From NCBI GenBank assembly GCA_036927565.1, contig JAYESD010000009.1:164136929-164200928 (forward strand): DNA of 64,000 bases, in the 5' to 3' direction. Under the pieces are notes generated by a model. The model did no database searches and was not told the origin of the DNA. It saw nothing but the letters and a program-made list of their open reading frames with translations. This document shows positions 1 through 10,274 of this stretch, in pieces. The stretch comes from Tuctoria greenei. Its lineage: Eukaryota; Streptophyta; Magnoliopsida; Poales; Poaceae. The position numbers and the translations under genes were made by a program. Each line of letters starts with the position of its first letter. Position 1 is the first letter of the stretch.

Positions 1-29
1 ATAAAGCAAGTTCATTAACCAACTAGTGT

Positions 30-129
30 GGAGGTGGACAAGATGCCTAAGCATTCCACCACTCACACGACACATAAACAAGACTAAAGACATGGATGTG
101 GACAGGATGCCGAAGCATTCCACAACTCA
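30..129. repeat. Two imperfect direct repeats of 36 bp
   Basis: The units at 30-65 and 94-129 share GTGGACA(A/G)GATGCC and AAGCATTCCAC and start 64 bp apart. They lie just downstream of the ORF at 277-1044 on the element's strand. No function is evident. Confidence 0.6.
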
Positions 130-276
130 TGTCGCAACCAACACACACAACATAAAGCAAACTACTAGCATGACAACATAAAAGGTACAACTCAAGACTA
201 GGGAGGGCGTAGCTACACGCTCCTACAAACTAAGGATAACTGTCCTGAGTCGTCCAGCGGGGAAACGAGTCCACTC

Positions 277-1044
277 CTACTCGTCGGAGTCCTCCTCAAC
301 CTCCATCTCCGGGTCTTCTTCTTCTGAGTCTTCTCTTGAGTTCTCGGGGGAGTTCATGCGGCGATCCGGAGAGTTCGGGTCCCAAGGCTCCACGTCTGAA
401 GCGTACTGCGGAGAGTTAGGATCAACTCCCGTGATCCTCGTGTAGCGTCGGCGAAGTCGCTCGTAGCGGTCGACCAGGTCCCTGCTGTCCTGCAGCTCCT
501 GCTGACAACGCTGGAGTCGCGAAGACAACTCCACAACGTCGTCCACCAGCCTCTCGCACTGGGGGTGAGTCAAGCGCCCCTCGACGTCACGTCCAGTGAA
601 GGCGGCTGTGCCACTAGGGCGCTGAGGGGTGTACGCGTGCTCCGTGCACCCAAGAAGGAACTTGTGGGCGTGGCTCCAGTAGGTGGTCGCCTCCCACGTG
701 GCGTCCTCCTCAGCTGCACGCTGGGAGCTCCTCCAGGCCGGAGAGAAGTGCGAGTGCAGCAACTCCGAGTCGTAGTAGACGGCCAGCTGAGAAGTCCACT
801 CCAGCTCACCAGTATAGGGTGCAAAGACCCTAGTGGTGTGGTAGACTAAGCGGACACGGTACTCACGGTACCCCGCAGCTCGAAGAAGAGAACGAAGACG
901 GACGCGCATCCTTGAAGCAGCACTCCCGTTGGAGAGCAGCGTCGTCTCCCTCCGGGGTGTGTAAGGTGCGGAGCGACTGGCTAGGGCGTGCTGAGGGACA
1001 CGACCCCCAGTCGACTTACGGGCCGTCTGCTTGGTCCGCGCCAT
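277..1044 (-). CDS. Retrotransposon ORF with a histone H3 tail-like N-terminus (255 aa)
   Basis: This intact ORF is the first in the element, starting about 200 bp after the primer site, where gag would normally be. Residues 2-14 (ARTKQTARKSTGG) equal histone H3 A1-G13. Similarity continues weakly to about H3 position 25: P16, L20, A21 and A25 are kept, while K14, K18 and K23 become R, H and R. The initiator Met is followed by Ala, so Met removal would expose A1 as in H3. The protein has only three lysines (H3-like K4, K9 and residue 128) against 33 arginines. Residues 163-200 look coiled-coil. Two DPNSP motifs sit at 208-212 and 222-226, and 237-255 is a very acidic tail. The histone fold is absent. 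I do not recognise the middle (about 45-130). It could be a gag-like structural protein or a captured host gene. A chromatin role is inference only. Confidence 0.8.
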   Translation of the reverse strand: MARTKQTARKSTGGRVPQHALASRSAPYTPRRETTLLSNGSAASRMRVRLRSLLRAAGYREYRVRLVYHTTRVFAPYTGELEWTSQLAVYYDSELLHSHFSPAWRSSQRAAEEDATWEATTYWSHAHKFLLGCTEHAYTPQRPSGTAAFTGRDVEGRLTHPQCERLVDDVVELSSRLQRCQQELQDSRDLVDRYERLRRRYTRITGVDPNSPQYASDVEPWDPNSPDRRMNSPENSREDSEEEDPEMEVEEDSDE

Positions 1045-1244
1045 CTACAAACATTTGAAAAGAAGAGAGTGAGATTAATAATTAATAAATCAAGTTAGAA
1101 TAAAAACAATAAGCAAAGCAAGGTAAGAAGCACAAGGGTTGAGATGGAGAGCACAAAGTTTTGGAAATACTATTTCATATGAAAATAGTATAGTCCTTAA
1201 TTTTCGGCCATTTCTAACTAGGCTTGCGTCCTACGGGCAACACG

Positions 1245-1256
1245 GCTCTGATACCA
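1245..1256 (-). promoter_or_regulatory. Primer binding site, tRNA-iMet type
   Basis: The minus strand reads TGGTATCAGAGC, the standard plant initiator-Met tRNA primer site, 3 bp inside the LTR end at 1260. It fixes the element's orientation as minus. Confidence 0.9.
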
Positions 1257-3800
1257 CTTTGTCACGCCCGGTCATCGTAAAGATGAACAGACGCTAATCA
1301 CATGTACGCCAGGATCAGTTGAACCGTACATGCGTTGACGAAAGTGAAATACCATTACATTGCCATGTTCGATTACATAAATAGTCTTACAGAACGACCC
1401 GAAGGTCTACAAATATACACCACAAATATTCACAACACTAAACAGTTCAACACTAATGAAAGCAAGATAGGTAAGCGGGCTTCGTCTCCACAGGCAGCCG
1501 TTGCGCGTGAGGTCGCCAGCCTAGGCCAAGTCCTCCGGGTTGACGTAGAAGTCCTCCGGTGCAGCTTCTTCTTCTTCATACTCTAAAGGAGAATTAAACG
1601 CTTGAGTACATAGAGTACTCAGCAAGTGCGGGAAGAGAATGACATGATTGGCTAGGGCAAGGAAAGGCCAAATATGGCTTAGCACTATGCTTAGAACCTA
1701 TCCTTAGCTTTCAATTAACAATATTATAATTCAATAAATAATCAACACATTATTAATGATAATGAAAGTACTTGAACCATAATGACCCATCCATTCCCAA
1801 CCATAGACTAATTATGAACTGGCCCCAAGCCGCTCTTGTCCGTGAGCACGGCTGTCATGACAGTTTTACCAAATCTCTGCAGAGAGTGTACCCTTTCCCC
1901 ACAAGCAGTGATTTCATCCCCTGTTGCCAGGTGGACTAAGTGAACCTCCCTGATTGCCCGTGGTAGCTAACCACATTACACACTTCCTTTGGTGTGAGGC
2001 CAGGAGATCACAACATGGTCTTTACAAAGGTACTCCCGATTAGTGCTAGCCCTCTAAGGTTTCCACCACTGAGGATTCTCGGAGTAACCCTCCGCCCCAG
2101 AGCCCCCTCTTGAGCCTTGCGGTTCCAAGAGCAGATCACCCGCCTCATTCCCCGCACCATCCAACCACTAGCAGTTCATCGGGAGAAACCTAATTAATTG
2201 ACCAAGCTGCCCCATCTCAGTCTCGTGGTGGTACTATAAAGCTTAGTGGCTTCCTCCATAAACCGGTCCTTAGAATCCGGTGGTAACAAACCCCAATCCC
2301 GGGTCTCGTGCAAAATGCACCATACCAAAACTAGCCAACCACCAGATTCCTATCCACTAACATTATGTTTATTCATCACCAAATTAAAGTACCATAAAGT
2401 TGAGCATAGAGCATTTGTATGAAAACCCAGTCCCAACATCTAAGCATGGCTAAGCATGAGTAAAGCCTATCTACTTCCCAACCCATTTCAGGTAACAAGG
2501 AATGGTAAGGAACAGGGCATGTAAACATGTAGTAGGACATCAATTTAATTAGCATGCAACTAGCTAAGTCCCTAAAATAGGTACAAGATGGTCAAGGGCA
2601 CTTGCCTTCGTTGAAGACTTGGGAGTTGACGAAGTCTTGGTCTTGGAAGTTGAGGTTAGGGTCGTAGAACGACTCTAGGTATACGCCCAAGCAATAGCAA
2701 GAATAGAATAAAGCTAAATAAGTAAAGGCACGCAAAACAATGCATCCACACATACACAAAAGCACAAAATTCTACACTAATGCGTCCCTACGAGGTATTT
2801 ATCATTTATCATGGCCAAAGTATGCAGTTTATATTTTTCCTACAATTTTGGGATTTTATTATAGCCTAAAACCATTTTTATTGAATTTTCTATAGCAAAA
2901 ATGTATTTTAAAACATTTATAATAATTAATCCAGGGACCAAATATATTTTATCTGAACCCTACAATTAATTCACAGCATAAAATAATTTATAAACATTTT
3001 TCATAGCATTCCTACACTTATTCATCATTTTTATCTAATTTCTATACCTTAAATACAATTAAAAACTCTATTCAGCAATTAAATAAAAGTCCAGGGGCTA
3101 TATAAATAATTTCCTATACTGCACAGGGACTATTTACATGAATCTACAAAATTACAGGGGTTAGAATGCTTATTTAAATGATTAAAAACCATTTTTAGGG
3201 ATCCCGGGGGCTAGACTGTAAAGTCCAGGGGCTAGATCTGCAATACGCTTAAGCTCCGGGGGTAGCTGGCTAATTTCCAGGGGTTTGGATGTAAACCGAA
3301 GGCGGGAAGGGGCTGTTTGAACTTGGGCCGTTGGATTCAGATCGGGTGGCCCAGATTTAATGAAACGAAGGGGTATGGACCCTTCTAATCGTGGCCGTTG
3401 GCGCCAGCCGAGGGCCACGATTGAGCCACGTCGGCACTTGGCCGGCGCCAGCGCTCTGCGCGGCGGCGCACGGCGGCGGGCTCGTCGGACTAAGTGCAAA
3501 CAAGTGAATTCTTCCCTAGTTCTTAGATCTATGCATGGGAAAACGAAGAGGGGGACATGGTGATCTCACCAGGGGGGGTCGATCGGGCTCGGGGAAGAGG
3601 GGATGACGCCGGCGACGAAGAGAGGCGGCGGAGCTCGACGGTGAGCGGCGGAAACGGTGGCGCAGAGGCTGTTCACCCGATCAAACACGTCCAGCAGCTT
3701 CCTGGCGGTGTGGCAAAGGTGTTAGGCCGAAAGGAAGAGAGGGAAAGAGTTTACACCGACGGGAACGCGAGGACAGCGGCTTACCGACGAAGGAGGCGCT

Positions 3801-3889
3801 AGGGTTGCGGTGAGCTCGGGGGAAAGGGGGAAATGTGGGGGCGCTAGGGTTGCGGTGAGCTCGGGGAAGGGGGGAAAAGTGGGGGCGCC
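3801..3889. repeat. Tandem duplication of about 45 bp next to the LTR promoter
   Basis: The units 3801-3845 and 3846-3889 both begin AGGGTTGCGGTGAGCTCGGG and end GGGGGCGC. They lie upstream of the minus-strand TATA box on the plus-strand coordinate axis, that is, just 3' of it in LTR orientation. Confidence 0.75.
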
Positions 3890-3893
3890 AGGT

Positions 3894-3901
3894 GTTTTAT
3901 A
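3894..3901 (-). promoter_or_regulatory. LTR TATA box
   Basis: The minus strand reads CCTATAAAACACC in a GC-rich setting within the 5' LTR, the only good TATA box in this LTR in the correct orientation. Transcription would start about 30 bp further left. Confidence 0.55.
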
Positions 3902-4322
3902 GGGCGGGGGAGGGTGCAGTTGTGGCGCTCCGCCGAATTTTGAAAGGGGGGAGCAGTTCCGAGGGAGGGGGGAGATCGTGGCGCGGTGCTCGGACGTGGG
4001 CGCGCGCGTCGGTTGCTGGCGCTGCGAGGAAGAAGGGAGAGAGGGGGGAAACACGCTGACAAGGGGGCCCGGGCGTCCAGAGAGAGGAGGGGGAAGTGAG
4101 GGCGCGACTGGGCCGGCGGGGAGGGGTTGGGCTGCGGCCTGAATTCGGCCCAGGAGGGGTTTTTCTATTTATTTCCCTTTTTCTTTTCTTTTTCCTATGA
4201 TTTGATTTGAATTCCAATTTAAATTCGAAGTCTACTCGTTTGAATTCAAACTTCCACACTAGAATGCACATTACAAATCAAGGGTTTGAGAAAATTTTTG
4301 TACATGAAATATGGGTGTTACA

Positions 4323-5264
4323 CCAGGATAGGATGACCCCGTCCACCCTCATACACCCAACTAAATAGACACTTAACCGCCTTGCCATTGCAGGCAAAGG
4401 TTGAGAGGGGATGCGGCTTCCCTCCTTCTATTTGTATTCTCAAGCATGCTTCCACTAATGTGTCATGATTTTAGTTATTGTGAAAGCATGGTAGTTAACT
4501 GAGCATTAATGAAGGAACCAATAAAATTTTAACACATAAACGGGAGCACACATGGGAGGAAGGAATAGGAGGAGGGAAGTCGCATTTGTTGAGAGGCATG
4601 ATAGTCTGAGCCTGATGGCTAGCTATTCATTAGTTTCGTGGATATTTGTCCATTTTGCATGTGGATCTTACTATTTGCCACCGAGTGGAAGTAACTTTGA
4701 TCCTCTCTTGCCGACGGTGACAGTGTAAGTCTGGGCTCTAGTGGAGGTAGAAGATTCAGAAGGTGTGGAAGATGATATTCGAACTATGATGAGTTGACCA
4801 CATCAATTGTGCGCTTCACTCTGATGCATGTACGGTCCAATAACTGTTAAGAGCATACTCCCTCCGTCCCAAAAAAAATGTTGCTTTGTAGTTCGTTTTT
4901 GAATTACAAAGCGACAAATTTTTTGGGACGATGAAGTATATCAAGAACACATGAATGAAGTAAAGATCAAGGTGTACAACTGATTGTCTAAAGGTGAGGT
5001 AGTTATTATGCATAAAAGATAAATTGATTTGCTCGCACAAATGTGTCGCTTTGTATCAAACCGTGAAGAGGTCCATTACCACTGGCCAGAATTTCATCAC
5101 TAGAAAACAATTAGAGATCACTCTCCTCGAAGAACAGTATATGTTAATAGTGGTGGGCATCTACTCATCAGTATCTTTTTTTTTAAAAAATATTTTAGTT
5201 GATTTTGAGTTGTAGTCCTCCGTACACAACTAAAAGTCATGCTATTTTTGTGATCTTTGTATAG
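4323..5264. other. Unassigned intervening DNA, no gene seen
   Basis: The stretch lies between the LTR element ending at 4322 and the LINE poly-A tail at 5265. Apart from a Stowaway MITE it is AT-rich with no coding pattern on either strand. It may be host intergenic DNA or an old degraded element. Confidence 0.5.
4858..4936. mobile_element. Stowaway-type MITE
   Basis: The element begins CTCCCTCCGTCCCAAAA and ends TTTTTTGGGACGATGAAG. It is flanked by TA on both sides (4856-4857 and 4937-4938). The ends are inverted repeats of the Stowaway type with a degenerate right terminus, and the middle folds on itself around TTGCTTTGTA/TACAAAGCGA. The length is 79 bp. Confidence 0.85.
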
Positions 5265-5573
5265 TTTTTTTTTTTTTGAAAACATAAGGCAGGAGCTCTG
5301 CCATTCATTAAGGTAGAGAGAACCCTAGGTACAAACTACAAATAGGTAAAGATACAAGAGAGAAATAGGAAAACAAAAGGGGCCAGCACCAATCAGCACT
5401 TAAGCCCCATTCCGATCCGGCAAAGTGGCCCGATGCAGGCTTACCTCTTCCATCAGGAAGGAGGCTACTTGGAGATGGGAGCACTCATTGTTCTGGAATA
5501 TCCGTCGATTGTGTTATTTCCAAATTTCCTACCAAAAAAACAGTAGGTAGCCCGCAAAGGTCTTCCATTAGCT

Positions 5574-6360
5574 GTGGGGGCAGGAGGCAGAGAGCGAGAG
5601 GAGCCACGACTCCGCCCCATCCATGATCACCGGTCTAGTGGCCACAGGCAACTGCAGGGTTTCCACGAGCCGGTGCCAAACCGCTTCTGTGAAGTTGCAC
5701 TGGCAAGGAGGTGGTCTACCGTCTCCTGGAAGCAAAGACAGAAGGGGCCATTAGGATCAGACGACCAACCACCTTTTTTGGCTAACAGCTCTGTTGTAAG
5801 GGTCCTCCGATGCATGATCAGCCAGGCAAAAAACCGACATTTCGGCTTTGTCTTTGCCGACCAAACCACGTCTGACCATGCAACCCGCATACTCCCAGAG
5901 AATTGGGCCTCATACGTTGATGTCATCAAAAATTGCCCATTTGCAGTCCACCTCCAATGGATGCTATCTTTGTCCTCAGTCAAATTGATGGCCCCAATGG
6001 CTGTTGCTAGTAAGACAATTTCGTCCAATGTGTCCGCACTAAGAGGCATAGCAAGGCTTTTCATCTAGTTAAAACTTGGCAGCTCCCTCGCTACATTCCT
6101 GCTCTTGAACCGTGCAATTTGATACAGTGTCGGTGCTAAGTTCTTTTTTGCTCATCCAGAAAGGCAATGTCTCTTCCATTGCCTAATGTGATGCGAGTCG
6201 AGTCAAAGAATAGGCTCCTGTCTCTGGCATTTTTATGCCTCAGGAGCATCTTCCATGATCTATCCCGCTCATCCCAAGAGTCCCACAGCCACGGAAGCCG
6301 TAGGGCGCGGCCAAACTTGTCAAAGTCCTTAATTCCCAGTTCGCCCCATCGTTTGGGGCT
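5574..6360 (-). pseudogene. LINE ORF2 C-terminal part (zf-RVT region)
   Basis: On the minus strand the start reads SPKRWGELGIKDF followed by RALRLPWLWDSW. This is the conserved stretch after the reverse transcriptase of plant L1-type LINEs. Further on (6064-5627) comes a zf-RVT-like domain with W...KPKCRFFAWL, then LTTELLAKKGW and CLCFQETVDHLL, which carries the usual Cys and His positions. Stops and a frame change between 6136 and 6064 break it. The 3' UTR runs to the poly-A tail at 5277-5265. It is the 3' half of LINE copy A and is not functional. Confidence 0.8.
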
Positions 6361-8031
6361 CTTCATGAAGCTCAATATTCTAAAGGCCTTCAATACCGTC
6401 AATTGTGCCTTCCTACTGGACACCATGGCACATCTAGGGTTTGGACGGAGATGGAGAGGGTGGATATTGGCCCTATTTGGAACCTCTTTGTCAATGGTGC
6501 TGCTTAATGGTGAACCTGACAGAAGGATTATTCACGCACAAGGGGTCCGTCAAGGCGATCCTTTGTCTCCTATGCTCTTTCTCTTGGCTATGGAGCTGCT
6601 GCTTTAAACTCTTTCATGTTGTGCAAGAGTAGGGCCTCCTGGAATGCCTCCTCAGCTTTAATGATCATTTGAGGGTGTCACTGTACGTCGACGACACAGC
6701 TGTACTCATCCGTCCTAAAGCTCAAGACTTGCAAGTCACAAGGCACATTGTATACCTGTTGGGGAAGGCCACGGGACTTCTCGCAAACATGGAAAAGACA
6801 GAAGTCTTTGCCATCTGGTGTTCTGAGCAGGAAAAACAGGTGGTCCTCGCCTTCCACCCACGGATCGCCGAGCTTCCATGCAAATACTTGGGAGTCCCGC
6901 TCCACATGAAAAATTACCCCGATCGACGTATCAACTGCTGACCCAAAGAGTGGCCAATAGGCTCTCAGGATGGAAGCGTAATTTACTCTCTTATGCTGGT
7001 AGGGAAACACTCATACATGGGCGGACCCACAGGGTATGCCGGGTGGGCCCCAGCATACCCTGGCTCCAGGCCCATTGAGCTATAGTTCCTGTGGTAGTTT
7101 GGTTAGACAAGTATCAGTGAATATAGGATTCCAAGCTACCGCAGTCTTACGTCTAGGAGCGAACGAATAGGAGTGCGAATGCAAATCAGCCACAAATCAC
7201 ATTTGGAATACGGTAAGATAACAGATACGCCCGCTGGCCATCACATGAATAAGATAATATCCCATCCACACCTACGCTAACAAGACATGCACTTGTCCTT
7301 GCGTCGTGGATGCTAACCTACACGGCTAGATGTTTACGGCATCTCACTGTGTCCGTGCGATGTCGTTCTAGGATCGCATCTGATGTATTTGAATCTTGCT
7401 CATCGTCTTTCCTCACACGACCTATCTGACATATGTGTTTTTTTGGAACAGTTCAGTTACGAAAAGAAGCAGAGACATTGCATCTCTTGTAGGAACATGC
7501 GGTCCAGAATGTGGTTGTTGCTTCTTCAAATTTTACCCCATCAAATCCTACCCCATTTATAATTTACACGGTTGTAGAATTGCAGACTTAGAAGCAAGAG
7601 TCTTATGTCTATATTTTCTATAAAATCGATCAAGTAAAATTGTAAGTTTGTCTTTAATTTGCCTATATTTTTAACTATCATTATTATATTTAAATGATTT
7701 AAATTGTAATTTATTGAAAAACTTCTCATGTTATTTGATTTTTGTATATCAAATTTTGTTATAAAATTTACAAGTTTTTAATGAATTGATAAATAATTTT
7801 ATTGAATCGTATGCAACTTTTTACGGCATATCTTAGGTTAAAATCCTAGATCCGCCACTGCACTCATAAAATCGGTGCTTTTGGCTATGCAAACGTATTT
7901 CATGACGTTCCACAAATTACCGGCATAGGTCATCAAGGAAATTGACATGGTACGTTGGTCCTTCCTATGGCGTGGAGAAGACCCTGACAAGGTAAAGCGG
8001 GGCATTGTTTGGTGAAAAAGAGTAAGAACTG
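6361..8031 (+). pseudogene. LINE ORF2 reverse transcriptase part, inverted
   Basis: The plus strand encodes LFMKLNILKAFNTVN (RT motif A, with the usual D of KLDISKAFDTV replaced by N), then GVRQGDPLSPMLF (motif B), then SLYVDDTAVLI (motif C, catalytic DD intact, near 6680-6710). GLLANMEKTEVF and LPCKYLGVPL follow. The reading frame shifts near 6600 and 6890. A hAT element splits it at 7008-7868. The continuation 7869-8031 encodes the AMQTYFMTF and EIDMVRWSFLWRGEDPDKVKRG region. The same motif A block occurs in LINE copy B at 18919-19020, so both are the same family. Confidence 0.82.
7016..7860. mobile_element. Non-autonomous hAT element, 845 bp
   Basis: It is flanked by a perfect 8 bp target duplication CACTCATA (7008-7015 and 7861-7868), the hAT hallmark. 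Terminal inverted repeats are CATGGGCGGACCCA on the left and CAGTGGCGGATCTA (reverse complement of the right end), a common grass hAT terminus. The inside is AT-rich without a transposase ORF. It sits inside the RT of LINE copy A, which reads on in register beyond the duplication. Confidence 0.88.
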
Positions 8032-8123
8032 GTTGAGACGATGCCAGGACGCAACAGGAAATTGATCCGGCAAAAGCATTGAAATATTTGCTCCATGGCT
8101 CCCTGGTCTCTCCTCCGGAGAGG

Positions 8124-10236
8124 TGTCACACCCGGTTTTATTAAGCATAAAACCAGTTGCAAAATACATGTATGCCAGGATCAGTTTCATCATACATGTA
8201 CGATAAGTAGTGATAAACAGTTCTATATCGCATGAAAACAACATTTATACCTTTCAAAAGTGTTTTGAATAGCAGCAGAAGAGGAAAAACTCTAAGCAAT
8301 CACAGGCAAATTGACTGGCAGCAACGCGACCTATGCACCGTCTTCACTTGTCACTGTCTTCATTAGGTCTTCTCTTCACTGAGCAGCATATCAAAAGTAC
8401 AACAAAGCAAGTGTGAGTACCATCCCGTGGTACTCCGCAAGTGTGGGAAATAAATGACATGTAGGTCAATCAAAAAGGAAAGACTGATAATGGTTTAAGC
8501 ACTATGCATTAAACCTAACCTTAGCTTTCATTAGCACCTACATCTAAGTGTATATTCCCATTCATTATAGAATAACAATAATAATGAATCAATACCAACA
8601 TCATTCCCAAACCATCATCTCAACCATCATCCCAACCATCGTCTAATTATGAATTGGACACCAAGCCGCTCTTGTCCGTGAGCACGGCTGTCATGACAGT
8701 TTTACCAAATCTCTGCAGAGAGTGTACCCTTTCCCCACAAGCAGTGATTTCATCCCCTGTTGCCAGGTGGACTTGAGTAAACCTCCATGTAGCCCGTGGT
8801 GATCAACCACATTTCACACTTCCGTAGGTGTGTGGCCAGGAGATCACTACATGGTCTTTACAAAGGTGCTCCCGACTAGTGCTAGCCCTCTAAGGTTTCC
8901 ACCACTGAGGATTCTCGGAGTAACCCTCCGCCTCAGAGCCCCCTCTTGAGCCTTGCGGATCCCAGAGCAGTTCCCCTACATCATTCCCCGCACCATCCAA
9001 CCACTAGCATTTCATCGGGAGAAACCTAATTAATTAACCAAGCTGCCCCATCTCAGTCTCGTGGTGGTACTATAGAGCTTAGTGGCTTCCTCCATAAACC
9101 GGTCCTTAGAATCCGGTGGTAACAAACCCAATCCCGGGTCTCGTGCAAAGTGCACCATACCAAATCTATCCAACCACCAGATTCCTATCCACTACTATTG
9201 TGTAATCACCACAAGTTCAAGTAACCAATAAAGTTTAATGTAGCACCATAGTATGAAATTCCAATCCCAATGTTTAAGCATGGCTAAGCATAACTATGAC
9301 CTACCTACTTCCCAACCCATTTCAGGTAACAAGGAATTATATGGAACAGGGCATGTAAACATGAAATAGAACATAAATTTAATTAGCATGCATCTATCTA
9401 AATCCCTAGAATTGGTACAAGATGGTCAAGGGCACTTGCCTTTTATTAAATAGCTGCTCAGTCTTCTTGAGTGAACTCTTTGCCTTCACCTCTTCATGTA
9501 GCTTCTTGATCGAGATATGAATGTGTGTACACCCGGGTGTTGCGCACGCCGGAAAACGGCCGGAGACGGCGGGCGATGGTGAGGGGCGGCGGCTCGGCCA
9601 TCGGTTCAGCGGGGGAGCATCTCGGGTGACGGGATTCAATCGATTTTGGGTCCTGCGTGGGCGGAGGGGGCGTTGGAATCCTCAGAGGACCGTCGGCGGC
9701 GGCCGGGAGGGCTCCCACACGCAAGGCACCGAGGTCGGAGTGGTGGTATCCATGATGATGGTGGCTAGGGTTCGGGCAAGGGGGGGGGGAGTGGGGCGCG
9801 GTTGTAAATAAAATGGGGGAGATGGTTGCTGGGGCATAGGGGGCACGTGAAGGCAAGAGGTGGGGCGCTGGCGGTTGCTGCGCGGGAGCGCACACACGCA
9901 CGGGCGAGCGGGCGGTTGGAGGAAGGGGCAGTTGGGGGAAGAAGAGGAGTCTGACAGGCGGGCCCCGCGTGTAAGAGAGAGAGAGGGGGGGGAGGGAAGT
10001 GCGGGTTGGGCTGGGCCGAGGTGGAGAGGAGGGAGAGAGGATGTGCTCTGATATGGGGATTTGGCCCAGGTATGTTTATTCCCTTTTCTTTTATTTTGTT
10101 TTCTTTTCTTATCCATTTGAATTTAAATTCAAATCTTGGCAAATCTACTGTTTGAATTTAAACAATCACACAAAAATGCACAAACAAATGTAATTAAATT
10201 ATTTTTCTTTCTTTTTAAAAAAATGTGGGTGTTACA
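8124..10236 (-). repeat. 3' LTR of the non-autonomous element, 2113 bp
   Basis: The plus strand starts TGTCACACCCGG and ends GGGTGTTACA. By eye it differs from the partner LTR (11413-13532) by roughly 16 substitutions plus a 7 bp indel and length changes in G runs, which indicates a recent insertion. Proline-rich frames on its minus strand between 9500 and 10140 are not supported as genes. Confidence 0.93.
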
Positions 10237-10274
10237 ATTCTACCCCCCTTAAACGGAATCTCGCCCCGAGATTC
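10237..10274 (-). promoter_or_regulatory. Polypurine tract with adjacent hairpin
   Basis: The minus strand reads AAGGGGGGTAGAAT (10250-10237) directly before the LTR start TGTAACACCC, the expected plus-strand primer. Just upstream is a perfect hairpin GAATCTCGGGGCGAGATTC (10274-10256) with an 8 bp stem and 3 nt loop. In coding-competent Tekay/Del-type elements a similar sequence lies at the very end of pol, which hints at that origin. Confidence 0.8.

Larger units (their letters stand above)
1..4322 (-). mobile_element. Partial LTR retrotransposon (5' LTR plus start of internal region)
   Basis: Read on the minus strand, this is the 5' end of an LTR retrotransposon that leaves the window at position 1. 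The order is 5' LTR (4322 to 1260), a 3 bp spacer, a tRNA-iMet primer site (1256 to 1245), a leader of about 200 bp, then the ORF at 1044-277. The LTR begins TGTAACACCC and ends GGGCGTGACA in element orientation. The right flank CCAGG (4323-4327) would be the target duplication, but its partner lies outside the window. No gag, protease or RT is visible in the 1.26 kb of internal sequence. Whether the element is autonomous cannot be told. Its LTR core matches the non-autonomous element at 8124-13532. Confidence 0.85.
1260..4322 (-). repeat. 5' LTR, 3063 bp
   Basis: The plus strand starts TGTCACGCCCGG (1260) and ends GGGTGTTACA (4322), giving TG...CA ends on both strands. The segment at about 1829-2340 is strongly similar to the LTRs at 8124-10236 and 11413-13532. 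It includes three adjacent palindromes and the CCGGTCCTTAGAATCCGG region. The segment at 3180-4150 is GC-rich and, read on the minus strand, holds the TATA box. Proline- and glycine-rich reading frames here are by-products of G runs and I do not regard them as genes. Confidence 0.88.
5265..8031 (-). mobile_element. LINE copy A with inverted 5' half
   Basis: The 3' end is a run of 13 T on the plus strand (5265-5277), so the tail is poly-A on the minus strand. From there to about 6360 the minus strand carries the last part of ORF2. From about 6361 to 8031 the upstream part of ORF2 (reverse transcriptase) is on the plus strand, interrupted by a hAT element (7016-7860). The RT part ends near the motif KVKRG...KRV at about 8031. 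The minus part starts SPKRWGELG at 6360, and these two are neighbours in an ordinary plant LINE. This is the layout expected from twin priming during insertion. The right boundary is approximate and I found no clear target duplication. Confidence 0.8.

Noticed and set aside
277..1044. True histone H3 gene
   Set aside because: Only the tail matches; the alpha-N helix and histone fold are absent and the context is an LTR element.
1335..1586. 83-residue plus-strand frame in the 3 kb LTR
   Set aside because: It lies antisense to the element, spans the LTR end and shows no recognisable domain.
2050..2110. Hammerhead ribozyme as in plant retrozymes (CTGAGGA in the LTR core)
   Set aside because: The matching GAAA box and a stem that fits the three-way junction are missing on either strand.
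3182..4271. Several GC-rich frames near 3200-4270 on both strands
   Set aside because: They fall in the promoter half of the 3 kb LTR, overlap one another in all frames and contain the tandem duplication.
9406..10193. Proline-rich, histidine-rich and glycine-rich frames on both strands of the 2.1 kb LTRs (also 12695-13437)
   Set aside because: They follow G and C runs, differ between the two LTR copies through run-length changes, and lie across LTR regulatory sequence.
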